From: Phaseolus vulgaris
Lineage: Eukaryota > Streptophyta > Magnoliopsida > Fabales > Fabaceae
Assembly (NCBI RefSeq): GCF_000499845.2
Contig: NC_023757.2
Location: 6,172,118-6,236,117, forward strand
Length of the DNA stretch: 64,000 nt
Reading direction: 5' to 3'
Both the position numbers and the translations under genes were made by a program. A model generated the notes under the pieces. The model searched no databases. It saw nothing but the letters and a program-made list of their open reading frames with translations, and was not told where the DNA came from. This document shows positions 48,721-61,107 of the stretch, piece after piece. Position 1 is the stretch's first letter. Each line of letters starts with the position of its first letter.

Positions 48721-51683
48721 TTAGAACCTGGAAAGGGTCAAATCTTATTCAGAACTACAATACCAAGGCTGTAATCCACAAGTTCACAACAACCACTCAA
48801 GATCTAGTATAAAAATCTCATGTCAAAACAAGATGCCTTTTGCTTCTAATGAAAAAAAACAGACACATTGCAAGTTTATGATACAATCATCATACAGAAA
48901 AATAAAAATTCAACTACTGATCATCAACTCATCAGTTATCACTTAATTAAGGTTGAGGGTAATAAACTTCCAATCACAACAATTGACAAAACCATGCTAC
49001 TTTCAACCACTACCCTGAAGAAATTATTAACTAGTCAGTAATACACAGTGACCATTGTTAAAAAAGAAAAGAGAAAGATAGTTTAAAAGTGAACTCCAGA
49101 TCTGTTAAACAGTGTGAAGCTTAAGCTCCATAAGTTTCACTTGTTCCTCTTGGCTCCCCAACAAGGAAATAGAAGCATTTACACGCCACCAACCTTAAAA
49201 GAAAAAAAAAAAACATATAGACATCTTAACTAACCCAAGGCGAAAGGAACACGAACTTCAACAACCTAGTCCTGAAGGAAACAACCAAATTCCACAAACC
49301 ACCAAATTAAGAGCTATACATGAATACCCACGAAAGCTAAGTAAACAAAATCAATTTCATCTACATAATGAAGCATAAAAGACTAAACCTTGGATCCCAA
49401 GAAGAAAGAAAGAGAATTCAAGAAGACATGGACAAGAAGGAGAAGAAAGGAAGAAAATTTAGCTGATGGAAGTTAAGATCTCATAAGGAACATATGAAAG
49501 TGGGGTAGAGCAGTGGTTTGGAGATCTGGGATTCCAAAGAGAGACTAGTAAAAGAAAGGAAAAAATTGCAAATTTTTTTTTTTTTGAACAATCAAACAAA
49601 ACAATGAATTTTGAATATGCTACACTTAAGAGAGAGTGGGAAGGAGACAGTACTAAAAAGACTACTACAGCTATAAATGATATACTAGTTATAGTATAAA
49701 TTTAAAACATATGCATATACAAAAGTTAACCTTTGTGAATTCCCTGGTAAAGATGTTTTAGTTTGAACTTCAAATTTTAATTATGTAACCTCTTTAAGAG
49801 GAGATAACTTAATGATCTTGATCTTAATATTACATGCAGGAAAAGTGAGAAAATGAAAAGATAAAGCTACCAATCTCTTTTGTCATCTGCTGGGAAAATG
49901 AAACTGTGTACTTTTTTACTTTATTTCAGTTTATATTTTTATTTTTCAGTTTTATAATAAGTGATTATTAGTAGATCTTGCACACCAGTTCCTTGTCCTT
50001 CTTCTGTGATTCCTTGGAAGAGATTGGTTCATGTAAAGTTTATGATATATTTTAAAATACAAGTCTCCCATGTGCTAGTTAAATATTAAATAATAAGAAA
50101 TAAATAGATAATAAGGTAATTCATATACCAATAAATAAAAAGTAGTTGAAAAATTGGAAATGGTTAAAATATTTATTTTTAAATATTCTTTAAAATTAAT
50201 CAACTTTTAAAAATTATTCTTGGAATGATTATAAATTAATTTTAAAACATTTTAAATCTCAAACATTGAGGGTTGTTGTATGTATTTATTCACAGGAGTG
50301 TATCATGTAGACATAGAATGGTACCATAATATAAACATTTATTACAAAATAAATTTTACTTAAGAAAAGTGAATAATAGTTGATGAGTAGTGTTAGTATA
50401 AGATTAACTTTATTGTAGTGACATTTTAATTGTTGTGTTATAAAAATTATATTCGCAACCAATTTGTGAATAGTTTTTCTCTCTGTTCTAGTTTTTTTTA
50501 TTTAATTCCTGATTTTTCTTTATTGATTACAATAATTATAAGGATATTTTAGAAAATAATTATTCATTCGAAAGTGATAATATATATTATGAATAATTAT
50601 TTACTTGTACTATAACTTAGGGTCTAAGGAGTCACCGACAATAACAGAAGAAGGTGTGAAACGAAAGTGGAGTGATAGTATTTTATGGTAAAAGGACAAG
50701 AACACAGATTTGTGTGACTATATTTTAATTATATTTTCCATATTTTATTCTTAACTATATAAAGAATGATTATTTTATTTACTCATAATCATCTTCTATA
50801 TTAAAAAAATTATAGTTTAATCACAATCTTTAGATAGAGATAAGTGGAGGGAAAGTTGTAAATTATATTATTTTAACTAGGGCAAACAAAGACATGATGT
50901 ATATCACATTTTTTTATAATAATAAAATAATTAATATAACTAAAAAATTATATAAATATTATTTTACCAAAAAATAATTAACAAAACATAAAAAACCAAA
51001 TTGTAATAAAATATGTATAAAAATATTTTAGTTTTATTAATTATTATAAATTTTGAACAAAAATGGTTTCAATTTTTATCCCGACCGGTGATTATAGATG
51101 ATTTTTCTTTTAGGTTATGAAAACTAAACGTTTGGCTATAAAAGAGATAAAAATAATGAGTACATACAAATAAATATAAAAATCAATCTTGTTAATTGTT
51201 ATAAATATTGATTGTGTATATAATTTATTATTAATTATAATTAACCGGTAATGTTGGCAAGAGCATGACAGTGGTATGACTTCTCAAGAAAACCCTAGAA
51301 GTTGAAGTCTAACTTTTCGTCTATCAAATTATAATGTAATTTTAGATATTAATTTAATTAAAAATAAATATAAAAAATTCTACTAAAATTAATTTAACTA
51401 AAATTTTAATCAAATTTAAAACATCAATTTTATCTTCACTTCAATGACAAAATCAAATTTAAATCCTAATTTTCTACATAAAATACAAATTCCGATTACG
51501 ATATTAATATAAATTCTAATAAAAATTTCAAATTTTATTTTATAAATTAATCTTAATCTTAATATTAAATTATAAGTTTTAAAAATATATAAGTTAAAAA
51601 AATTGTTTGCTCCTTCCTTTAATGTATCTAAATTTAGTTTGAGCAAAGAAGTCATCAATGGTGAGTTAGTTGAGGATTTTTTT
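48721..51683. other. PMT2 upstream region and AT-rich intergenic DNA
   Basis: 48721 to about 49550 is less AT-rich and likely holds the PMT2 5' UTR and promoter. From 49700 to 51650 the DNA is strongly AT-rich, and no gene or bounded element was recognised. Confidence 0.45.
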
Positions 51684-51812
51684 TGTCTTTTGTAGTTGTA
51701 TTTGCTTCTATAGATAATGAAATTACTACTGAACCTAGTTTTAAAAAAAAGTCTTTTGTACTTGTATTTGCTTCTATAGATAATGAAATTACTATTAAAA
51801 ATCCTAGTTTTA
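51684..51812. repeat. Direct repeat of about 60 bp (two copies)
   Basis: The text gtcttttgta-ttgtatttgc and the following 'ttctatagataatgaaatta' occur at about 51684 and 51750 with few differences. Confidence 0.8.
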
Positions 51813-51959
51813 CAAAGTGGGCAAGTCACTTTGTTTGTTTTAAGTGTAACTCGTGATAGTCAGATAATAAACCGACTAGTAATAATGATGGTAACTAACT
51901 TACTTTAATTGGTAATAGTCTCTTATTGATGGACTTTATACCGAGCAGGAGTAAAAGTA

Positions 51960-52312
51960 AATGGTTAATGTGAACCAATTGGTATAAATATTGATTGGTT
52001 AATTTTAAAACGAAAGAATTGGTTAACTTTAGACTGAATAGTAAATTGTAATTGGTTAACTTTTAATTGATTTAAGAAATGATAAGTTAACTTTGAACCG
52101 AGTAGTGAATTATAATCAGTTAACTTTGAATCGACTGAAGTAATCATCAGTTAACTTTGAACAAAGTAGTAAATTTTAATCGATTAACTTTAATTTGTCT
52201 GAAGTAATGACCGATTAACTTTAAATTGAGTTATAAATTATAATCAACTAACTTTGAACCAACCGAACTAATGATGAGTTAACTTCGAACCAAGTAGTAA
52301 ATTGTAAATGAA
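51960..52312. repeat. Imperfect array of alternating TTAACTTTGAA half-units
   Basis: At least ten copies of a 'gttaactttgaacc'-like core occur every 31-33 bp. Two half-unit types alternate ('-gtagtaaattntaatc-' and '-gactgaagtaatnatc-'), giving a higher-order period of about 64 bp. Confidence 0.7.
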
Positions 52313-52439
52313 TTTAATTTTATTCATTTAAGAGAAAAAACTACAATATTATGCTTTCAAATGAAATAAATATAGTAATGTTTCATGCGCAAGACAAATA
52401 AATTGGCGTTGTTGATGAGAACTTGTTCAATTTCGCTCT

Positions 52440-52715
52440 TTATTGCTCAATGAATTTTTCTTCAAATTCGACCTTGGGATCTAGGTCGATTTCATCTTCA
52501 ACTTGTGCTACTTCAATAAAGTGTATTTATTCGACATTGGAATCTTGTTAAGAAGCATCTCGCTACTTAGGAACCTTGAGGATAGATTTTGTCTGTGTGG
52601 ATCCAATCGAAGTTGAGGGTTTTACCAAATAAGGTTTCATCGTAATGGGATATGCCTTCACTGTATTAAAAGTATCATTCTCTGCTAGAAATTTCATGGC
52701 CAAATGAGGGGTGGT
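52440..52715 (-). pseudogene. Tat-lineage pol fragment (protease-RT linker)
   Basis: Minus-strand text begins TPHLAMKFLAENDT near 52715, matching STPHLAMKFPSKTGD of the Tat element at 24-34 kb, then continues AYPITMKPYLV and an acidic stretch with stops. It is an isolated, decayed piece of a related element. Confidence 0.6.
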
Positions 52716-52722
52716 GATGAGG

Positions 52723-53700
52723 ACCTAGAAGAGAGTGCGCTTACTGACCAAGCCCAGCCTCCTAGGAGCATGACTCAAGACACAGGGCTAGGTCAGGATT
52801 CTCCAGCCACTGCCTCCGCACCTAGCTTGCCCTAGAGGATCACGAGGAGTAAAGCACAGGCCTTGGGTGTTGAGCATCAATTGGTGTCATTATTTTTAAT
52901 TTCAGTAGAATAAGGGGCCTTTAGCATAAGAGGGGGAGTGTGCTTATCACATGGCCTTTTAGGGTAGGATTTTGACCTACTTTCTAGAACATGTAGCTTA
53001 TAGGGGCGACATTGACTTGGTCAATGACCTAACCACACCTTTATGTGGTCATTCCCATCCTACCCTTCATACTTGTTCTCCAACGCTCCTTCACCTATAA
53101 ATAGGATGCCTACCTCATTGTATTTTACATGTTAATTTTGAATAGAAAAGTTACTCTGCACAAATTGTGTGAGAAGTTTGTGAGGTTTGCATCCTCTTGG
53201 CTAGGTCTTATCTTGAGTAGTGTGAGACTCTCAAGTGGCGGCTCTTCACTCATCTTGGTGGCTACCACACCCCAAGTGGCGTGAACCACTCTCACAACCA
53301 CTCCATAAACTACTCTTCTTCCACTATTTTCAATTCATTTCCATTTCATATATGTCTTTGTCTTAAATTCTTGCTATTGGCTTTGCTTTTGTTATATGCT
53401 TATGGTTCATCATTTGGTTCGGCCATGACCACTACTGATGCTTACCTTATTGCCATTTCCATTCCACATTGCATCCCATCTATCACTTTATATTAATTTT
53501 TCATCTTTGCCTTTGTGAAGTGCACCTTCACACTCACTTAACCATTTGGTTAAGTTCGTGTCCAGTGAGAATCTTCCTTAGGTTTCACCATAAATTGCTA
53601 AAATCCCAACTCTAAGTGAAGTGTCACCATAAAATGGAACCATCTAAAAATCAACTCACATCATGTGGACACTACCGCGTCAAGGTAATTGAGAGTTTGG
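52723..53700 (+). mobile_element. 3' end and LTR of a Ty3/gypsy-type element
   Basis: The + strand ends a polyprotein-like frame (LTDQAQPPRSMTQDTGLG, one internal stop, then ITRSKAQALG and TAA at about 52910), as gypsy pol tails do. A purine tract aagagggggag (52928-52938) follows, and then an LTR starting tgtgcttatcac at 52939 with a TATA box ctataaatag near 53095. The right LTR end is not certain and is placed near 53700. Confidence 0.6.
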
Positions 53701-53795
53701 CGGTCGATGGACACATTTCCTAGTCGTTTTGGGATATGCCTTCATTGTAATAAAAGTTCCATTCTTTGCTAGAAATTTCATGGCCAAATGAAGGG

Positions 53796-54312
53796 TGGAC
53801 ACCAACATGGAAGGAATGAATGAGTGGGCAGCTGCACTCAGTCATGTTGGGCGTTACCTACATATGGCAATACCTCAATGAAGAGTTTTTCTAGCCAATG
53901 TCAAGACACCACTTGTCAACATGGGGATGGAGAGGAATCTTTCCAATTAGAGGAGGACACTTGTCAAGCTAGGAATGAAGAGTTTTTAGGGTTAAAAATT
54001 GAACTTTGGTTGCTCTTATAAATACAAGTGTTATCCCTCTTGTAAATTAGTTTGGAAATGCTGTCAAGTTTGTGCACAATTTGTTTTCTTTGCTCACTCT
54101 TTGTTAGCACTAGTTTTGTGTCTAGCTTGTAGTTACTTAGGAGTTAGTGTCACCTATTCTAAGTCTCTATATTCCCCAACCAAATTCATCATCTCCATTC
54201 AATTTTCTCATCCTTTTAACCCACACAATGCATCCACCAAACCACAACATATCAAAAATTACAAAGAGTTACATGGATTCAAACTATGACTACATTATTT
54301 GGTATCTAAAGC
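53796..54312 (+). mobile_element. 5' LTR and primer-binding site of an LTR retrotransposon
   Basis: An LTR-like segment (53796-54295, TG...CA, TATA-like cttataaatac near 54016) is followed at 54300 by tggtatctaaagc, close to the tRNA-iMet complement TGGTATCAGAGC. About 1 kb of non-coding interior follows to roughly 55350, where copy C of the dispersed repeat begins. No gag or pol was seen. Confidence 0.6.
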
Positions 54313-55349
54313 TTTAGTAACGGTCAAGATAAGTGTTCATCCTTTTGTTCTTCAAATTTTTGTGTTGTGTTCATGCTATTTTAAATGTCTTGAAGTTGTT
54401 TTGATTCATTTACACCGTTTATATGTTGTGATTTTGTGTTTTAATTGGTTCAAAGTTCATATTCTTTCTTGAACCGTCTACAAATGTGTGTTAGGAGTTT
54501 TATTTGATTTGGGTTGTGTGCTTTTAATTTTTCTTGAGTCTTCATTCATTTTTTCTTTTGGTCATTACAATATTTTTCCTTGTGTTTTCATTTTATGATC
54601 TATTCCTAATTGTGTAAAGTCATGTTACTTTCATACATGTTACAAATTTCAAGTAGTTATTTCTTTGATTTTATTTATTTCTTGATTTGTAATTAGTAAC
54701 CGTTTGAGTTAAATATTGTTGTGCCTTTGTGTGTTTTTCCTTTTCTGAATTTTAATTTTTCTATCTTTTTATTAGATCATTAACAAGTTCATTAGAGTTA
54801 GGTTTCCATAATTTCTTGAGCTTCAATTCATTTTATTCAAATTTTGTAGGATTCTTCAAATCTGCATTTGTTCTGGAAACTCTAGGTTGACAGGAAAGTT
54901 ATATCAATTCATAAAATTTTCAATTTTATGATGTTAATATACATGTGAGGATTATTGTGCTAAAATTTCGTAAAAATAGTCAAAGAAAAAAAAAGATATA
55001 AATTTGAAAAGGACATGAACTCGCATTCACAAGGCTGAGCGAGAATCACAACGCCAAACGAGTTTCTTTTTTGCTTGAATTATCATTTCTTTTACCAAAA
55101 GCGAATTGACTTGGAATTTTCTCTGTTGTATTCTAATTGGATTCATCTTGTTGTGGTTAAATTTTCAAGGCCAAATCACTTATGGAAAAAAAAGTTATAA
55201 ATCAGTCAAGTGCATTGCAAAATTTTCATTCTAATTTTTTTGTTTTGAATTTATTCTAGTGCTATTCCTAGATTTCCAATTTGTGTGCTCACTATTTTTT
55301 CCATCTTTATTTGTTGATTTGTGTCTTTAAAACACTCGTAACTGTTGTC

Positions 55350-56120
55350 ATTTATAAATGTTGGGAATAGAATAACTCTGTAAATTTTCCTTGTTATTGT
55401 TATTTATAAATGGAGTGTTTTATACAAAATCTATGTTCCTATTTTGGACAAACCAAGATGATTCCTCGTGAAAGGTTATCTAGGTCAATAAGCTACTAGT
55501 ATGACTTACCTCTACATTAAGATGAAATAATTCACCATAGTCTCAGCTCCGCGCTCTATGACTATTGAATCCTATGGTTGGTTGAATAGGGTTCATAAAC
55601 GTGAAATCGCCTTCTAGTCTCATTCATGCCTTATGGACAATCAATAGTCGTTCCTCACCATTGAGCATTAAGCACACTACCAGACCCAAAAAAAATTAAT
55701 ATAAAAGAGAAACATGCATTCCTAAACAACAATAACTCCAAAAGTATCAGATAGTCATTCAATCCCAACAAGATAGATTTAACAACTCATGATAAGATTT
55801 TATAGTTAAAGTTCAAGATGAGAAGCTAAACATAACACACATGGATCCCTAAGTGTTGTTACCAATTTGAATTCAAGATTTCCTTCTCCAAAATTATCCT
55901 TCACTTATTTTGAGGTTTTGGCCTTATATCATGATTGATTATGAAGTTTAGAATCCTGAGTCTAAACCAGTTGAACCTCTATATCTAAACCCCTTTCCGA
56001 ATCTCACTTGATCCTCTTAACCTTTGTGTTTTTCTATCTCTTGGTTCCTCTTGCTTCCTATCGAGTCTAGAGAAAAATGATCATGAAAAACACTTAAAAT
56101 GCTTAGTACTTCTACATATG
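55350..56120 (-). repeat. Dispersed repeat copy C (LTR-like, shortened)
   Basis: It has the same orientation and text order as copy A at 15790-17110 and is inverted relative to copy D. It stops at the solo LTR that begins at 56126, before the TATA region seen in the other copies. Confidence 0.55.
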
Positions 56121-58224
56121 CTGAGTGTTGATCAGGGATGATCTTGAAACTTTGAAGTCTCCAAATCCATGGTGTTTGATGGAAGGCTGAAGTTGCTGCT
56201 TGTGTGCGTGGGATTTGGGTAGATTAATGTGTAATCCACTATTTGTTTGAATCTAAAACAGTTTGGAATCAAAACCTTTTTGAAAAAAGATTGTTTTATA
56301 AAGAAGTGGAAAAACAACCAGTTGTTTTATCGTTTCAATCGGTTGTTTGACACTTACTGGTTTTTGAAAAGGGTTTGAAGTTGTTTGACTCGGTTGACTT
56401 TGCTGTCAAACCAATTCAATCGGTTGTTTCGAAAATTCAACCGATTGTTTGTTGAAAATACATAACAAAATTTCTGTTATGTTTGCAAATCAGTTTTAAA
56501 TGTTTTCTAACTGAATAATCTCTTGCTTGAAATGTTTTTAACATCTTTTGGAGTATTTAAAAAGGTTGTTATATGCTCCTAAAAAAAGATAACAATTTTG
56601 AGACATTTGTGAAAGTGTGAAAACAGATTTGAGTTTTCAAGATTTGAATTCAAGCTTTTGGGTTTTCTCAAAGAAGTGGAATAAGATTGCTGTAATCTTT
56701 TGATTTGATCTTCATCAGGTGTAATCCTTTATGTATCTCTTGTATTTCTGAATACTGGCGTGTAAGTGCATAATCAGAGGGTGTTATGATTTCTGTGGTG
56801 TTTGTGATGTGATTCCAATAACATAGAAGAGAATGATTCTTGACATTCTTAGGAATCAACTTGAGTTGGACAATTGTTAGGCACTTTTTCTTAGAATTGG
56901 ATCAATGTTCTAAGACAAGAACTCACCAAAACTAGCACCAAATCCCAAACTCACATGGAAGTTCCTCATATTGTCAAATTGAACCAACAAAAAGAGGTAA
57001 AACTTAAAAACACCGAATAGAATTGGATAAGAAACAAACTGAACCGAACACAATGAAATTAAAAGGCAAAGAACTGAAAATACTTGTTGGAAAATAAGAA
57101 CAACCGAACCAAAAACTCAAGAACACAAGACAACATGAACAATTGAAAGAAAAGGAAGGAAGGAGAAGAGAATGCTCATGAAGATGGATGCAAGGTTGGA
57201 TGATCACGCCACTAGAAGGATGGTTGCTCCTAGATGAGTGTGCTGTCGCCACTTGAGGACACCATGGATCCTTCAAGATAAGACTAGAGAAGAAGGCTCA
57301 AAAGCTCTCCAATGCTCACTCAAAATTTGAGTATAGTTTCTTTACTCTCAATTCAAATATGAATTTTACAAAGGGAGCACCTCTATTTATAGCCTAAGGT
57401 GCTGAAATGCAAGCTACACAAATTCAAAAATTCCCTCCTAAAAAGTTCTAGAACCGGCGCCAATTACAAGGCATGAGGAAGGTGTGACCTCTTCCTTCAC
57501 TTTGGCACCTCCTATTCTACTCCTACACCTATCTACTAACGCACCCCCCCTCCTAAAGCTCCTAATTAAAACTTACAAGATGCTATAACAACAGAGGTTT
57601 CTAATGTTTCCCTCTAAGCACCTTCAACCAAAGAAATTACAAAAAGAGAAAATAATTGTCCCCTAGCTCCTAAAGCTTTGAACATGCTTCTTGTAAGCCT
57701 TTGAGGTGGGCTTTGACCTCCATGGGCGTCCTCCATTTGTGCCTCTACCTCTTCTTGATCTTGTTGATTGGCCTCCATGTCCACTTTAGCTTGATCTCCA
57801 TCAGTTTGTGTGCCAAAGGAAGTGTGCGACTTGAGGTGTTAAAGGTCACTTCTTTGGTGGTGTGTTTGTAATCTGAATTTTGATTGCATAATAGATACCT
57901 AGTGGTTTTTGGGGACTGGATGTAGCTCTTGGGATAAGAGTGAACCAGTATAAATTGCTTGTGTGCTTTTCTCTTGCCCTGAACTCATTTAAATTCTGCT
58001 TTTTTAAGTTGTTTTTAACTTTGTTGATAAAAACAATCAGTTAAATTGCAAAAAAAACCGGTTGATTTTTTGTTAATCAACTTAAACAGTTTTGTTTGAT
58101 TGCTTTCTAGATTTTTGTATCTGTGATTCTGCATTGAACTTCTTTATACCTTCAAAGTTTGTGAAAATCTTTCATAAACAATTCACCTCCCCTCTTGTTT
58201 AAGGCCATATATTCTAACACTGAG
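56121..58224. mobile_element. Solo LTR (copia-like) with a nested insertion
   Basis: 56126-58219 begins tgttgatcagg and ends attctaaca. It is flanked by perfect ctgag duplications (56121-56125 and 58220-58224). The words caatcggttgttt and caaccgattgttt recur, and the end 'cacctcccctcttgtttaagg' is typical of a plant copia LTR family. The part at about 56790-57850 looks like another LTR inserted inside, with a minus-strand TATA-like ctataaatag near 57390. Its borders were not fixed. Confidence 0.65.
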
Positions 58225-59455
58225 CAGATTGAGACCAAAGTAAATAAAGAAGTTTAAAGCTTAAAAGGCTTAGTGAAACCAAAAGGGCTGAGCGTAGAGG
58301 GTCTTTCATTATGAAGAAAGTTCAAATTCGCTTTGGAAAGGCTTGAAACCCTCTTCCATCAAAAATTGAATAAGAGTTTGCTTGAAGCCTAAGCCAAACC
58401 AAAATTACTTCATGACCAAGAAAAAACAAAGTGTTGGCTTAACTTGAAGAAAATTTATGTCAAATTCTGAGTTTGAGAATCCCAAGAAGCCCAAAAAATT
58501 CCTTCAGCATGAAGAAATCTAATCTGCTGAGCGAATTGGCCTGCACTAAGCGAACACTAAATCTCATGAACCCCTTTAAGTCTCATTCTAAAATGTTATA
58601 AATAGAAACCTCATGGCAACATTCCAAACCATCAAGGAAAAGAGGCATTGAGAAGCATAAGAAAGTCTCAAGGTTAAAGCCTAAACAAGACTCTGGATGA
58701 AAGGATCAAGAGCCTGAGTTGGCCAACAACATTTAAAGGATCCATGTTTGTTATTCTTTAGCTTCTCATTGTGAGTATTCATTGTAAGATCTTATTATGA
58801 GTTGTTAAACCTATCCTATTGGAATTGAATACTAATGTGATATTCCTTAAGTTATTGTTGTTTATGAATATTTTGTTTCTCTTTGAAATTCTAAATCCTT
58901 GGATTTGGTAGTAGGCTTAATGCTCAATGGTGATGAACAACCAGGGTCGAAAGGCGATTTCATGTATCTGAACCCTAATCAATCAACCATATGATTCAAT
59001 GGTCGTAGTGCGCGGAGTAGAGACTATGGTGAAATGTTCCATCTTACTGCAAAAATAAACTATAACAATGACTTATTGTTCTATATGACCTCGTGCAAGG
59101 AATCAACCTGGTTTGGCCATAAGGAACAAAGAGTTTGAATAAACATAATGTTCATAAATAACAATAATAAAGAGGATTCATAAAGCTCTTTCAATCCCAA
59201 CATATGTGTTATAATGTTATTTCTTTACTTCATTATTTTGTCAAAGTTTCACCCTTCGATCTAGAAATCATAGTAGTATTATTATAATAGTTATTTACAA
59301 AATATATGCAATCAACCTCTCTTACACACCACTTCATCTTGAAAGATATATCTACTGTGATAAACATTAATTCTTTATGGATACGACAACCCTCAAATGT
59401 ATTACAATTGACTTGGTCCACTTGTCGAGTATATAAAGGAGTTGGTTGATTAAAA
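58225..59455 (+). repeat. Dispersed repeat copy D (LTR-like)
   Basis: Parallel to copy B. Shared blocks are the TATA-like gttataaatagaaa near 58600, 'gaggcattgagaagcataag', 'tccatgtttgttattctttagcttctcat' and the terminal 'ataaaggagttggttgattaaaacca'. It lies head to head with copy C across the solo LTR. Confidence 0.55.
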
Positions 59456-61107
59456 CCAAACCCCCATCAAGTACCAAAATATATAGGTTAAAGAAGGGCA
59501 AGATTTTGGTTAAATTAGCACACCACTTTGTTATTATGGTAATGAAGAGTCATTGTGATTTTACATGAATTGGGGTAGACACATGGGAATAGTGCAAAGA
59601 TGATGCTTATGTGTTCCAAAAACAAGGTTAAAGAACAAAACTTCATGTTTATTAGTATTAGAAAACATTGGTTAACGAAGTTGTAGATTATGGTTAAATC
59701 AATACATAAGTTGGTTAACCTAGTTTTTCATTGATGGAAGATCATCCAACCACCACACCTTTGGCTAAGAGGAGAGGAGAAGATGAAGCCTCTTAGATGA
59801 AGAATCAACATTTGAAAGAAAAATATTAATAACTTTTTCCTTCTTTTTAGTCTTGTAAAAATGTATAGGAGTAGTCTTATATAAAAATAAGAGTAAAAGC
59901 ATAATTAGGCTAAATAGAATAGGATTTTGGGCTTGTATTTGAGCCTATGTTAGATTATGGTTTTCTAAAACCTAGCTAGGATTTCAATTGAGCTTCTAAT
60001 GACCTAAGAGAAACCATAACTTAGTCATATAAGGGAAGGTGCATTCTAACTTGGGCTTAAAGCTAAGGTTTTATAGCTTGCCTTCCAAGTTTCACTTACG
60101 TGGTAGGCATGACTAGACTTGAGCTCCAAGTTTCAACTTAAAGCTTCCCCCACAATTTTCTCCTTTAGGATGATCAAGTCTTGTATAAAGAAAAGTGTTT
60201 TTGTCTTGTATTTTTTGTAAATGAGAATTAGTAATAAAATGCTGCCCATTTTTGGTCATTCTAGTTGTTCTTAAGTTTTCCTTAGGTTAGTCTCCTTCAA
60301 GACTTAACATAGACTCTTTCATAGTGAGTTCTCATCACCTCTCACTTTTACATGTTTCTCTCTTTCTTTTCAACCACAATATTCAAAATGCTTCTCTAAA
60401 CAAATTTCCTCCAATTTTCATTAAAAAAAAATAAATCATAAAGAAGACTATTAGAAGAAGAAGCAATTTCCATCACTTATGGTACTACAAATTGTATGAG
60501 ATGCTTGCCCACATTATGAGCATCCCTAGAAACAAACAAATACTGGGAAAAAATGTTGACAACAAAAACATTTAACTTAAACTTACTTCTTATATCATGA
60601 GAGTAAAATTGAGGAGTGACACAAGACTTAAAGAAATGAAAAAGTAAAAGAGTCGATTTTGATAAATGGAGAGGAAGAGAGGATGTGGCGAGGAGGTTTG
60701 GGACTCAAAACAAAATTTCCAAAATTACACGGAGAAGGGTATCGATGAAAAAAAAACATATAATCTATAAATTAAGGAGAATGAACATAAAAAATAAAAA
60801 AATATTTAAGTAAAAAATAAAACCACCTGAATATGTTTACTCTTGTCAAAATTGAATACTTTGTTAGCTATTCCACTGCCCAAAACCATCAAACCCCTAC
60901 ACTATTTTTATGAATTGGAAAAATAATTAGAGATAAAATTGAAATGACTAGGAATTTATGAAGTAAACAAAAATTAAAAGATTATTTATGTCGGAGAGAT
61001 TTTGAGTGAGACGCTTGTGGAATAAGGGTTTTGGAGGGGTTTGGTAGCATAGAGCGAAGTGAAACCCAGAGTGGGATAGTGACAGAAGCAGAGGAGAAGG
61101 TGAGAGA
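59456..61107. other. Intergenic DNA and promoter region of the methyltransferase gene
   Basis: No gene was recognised between 59456 and about 60900. The last 150 bp should hold the promoter and 5' UTR of the gene starting at 61108. Confidence 0.45.
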
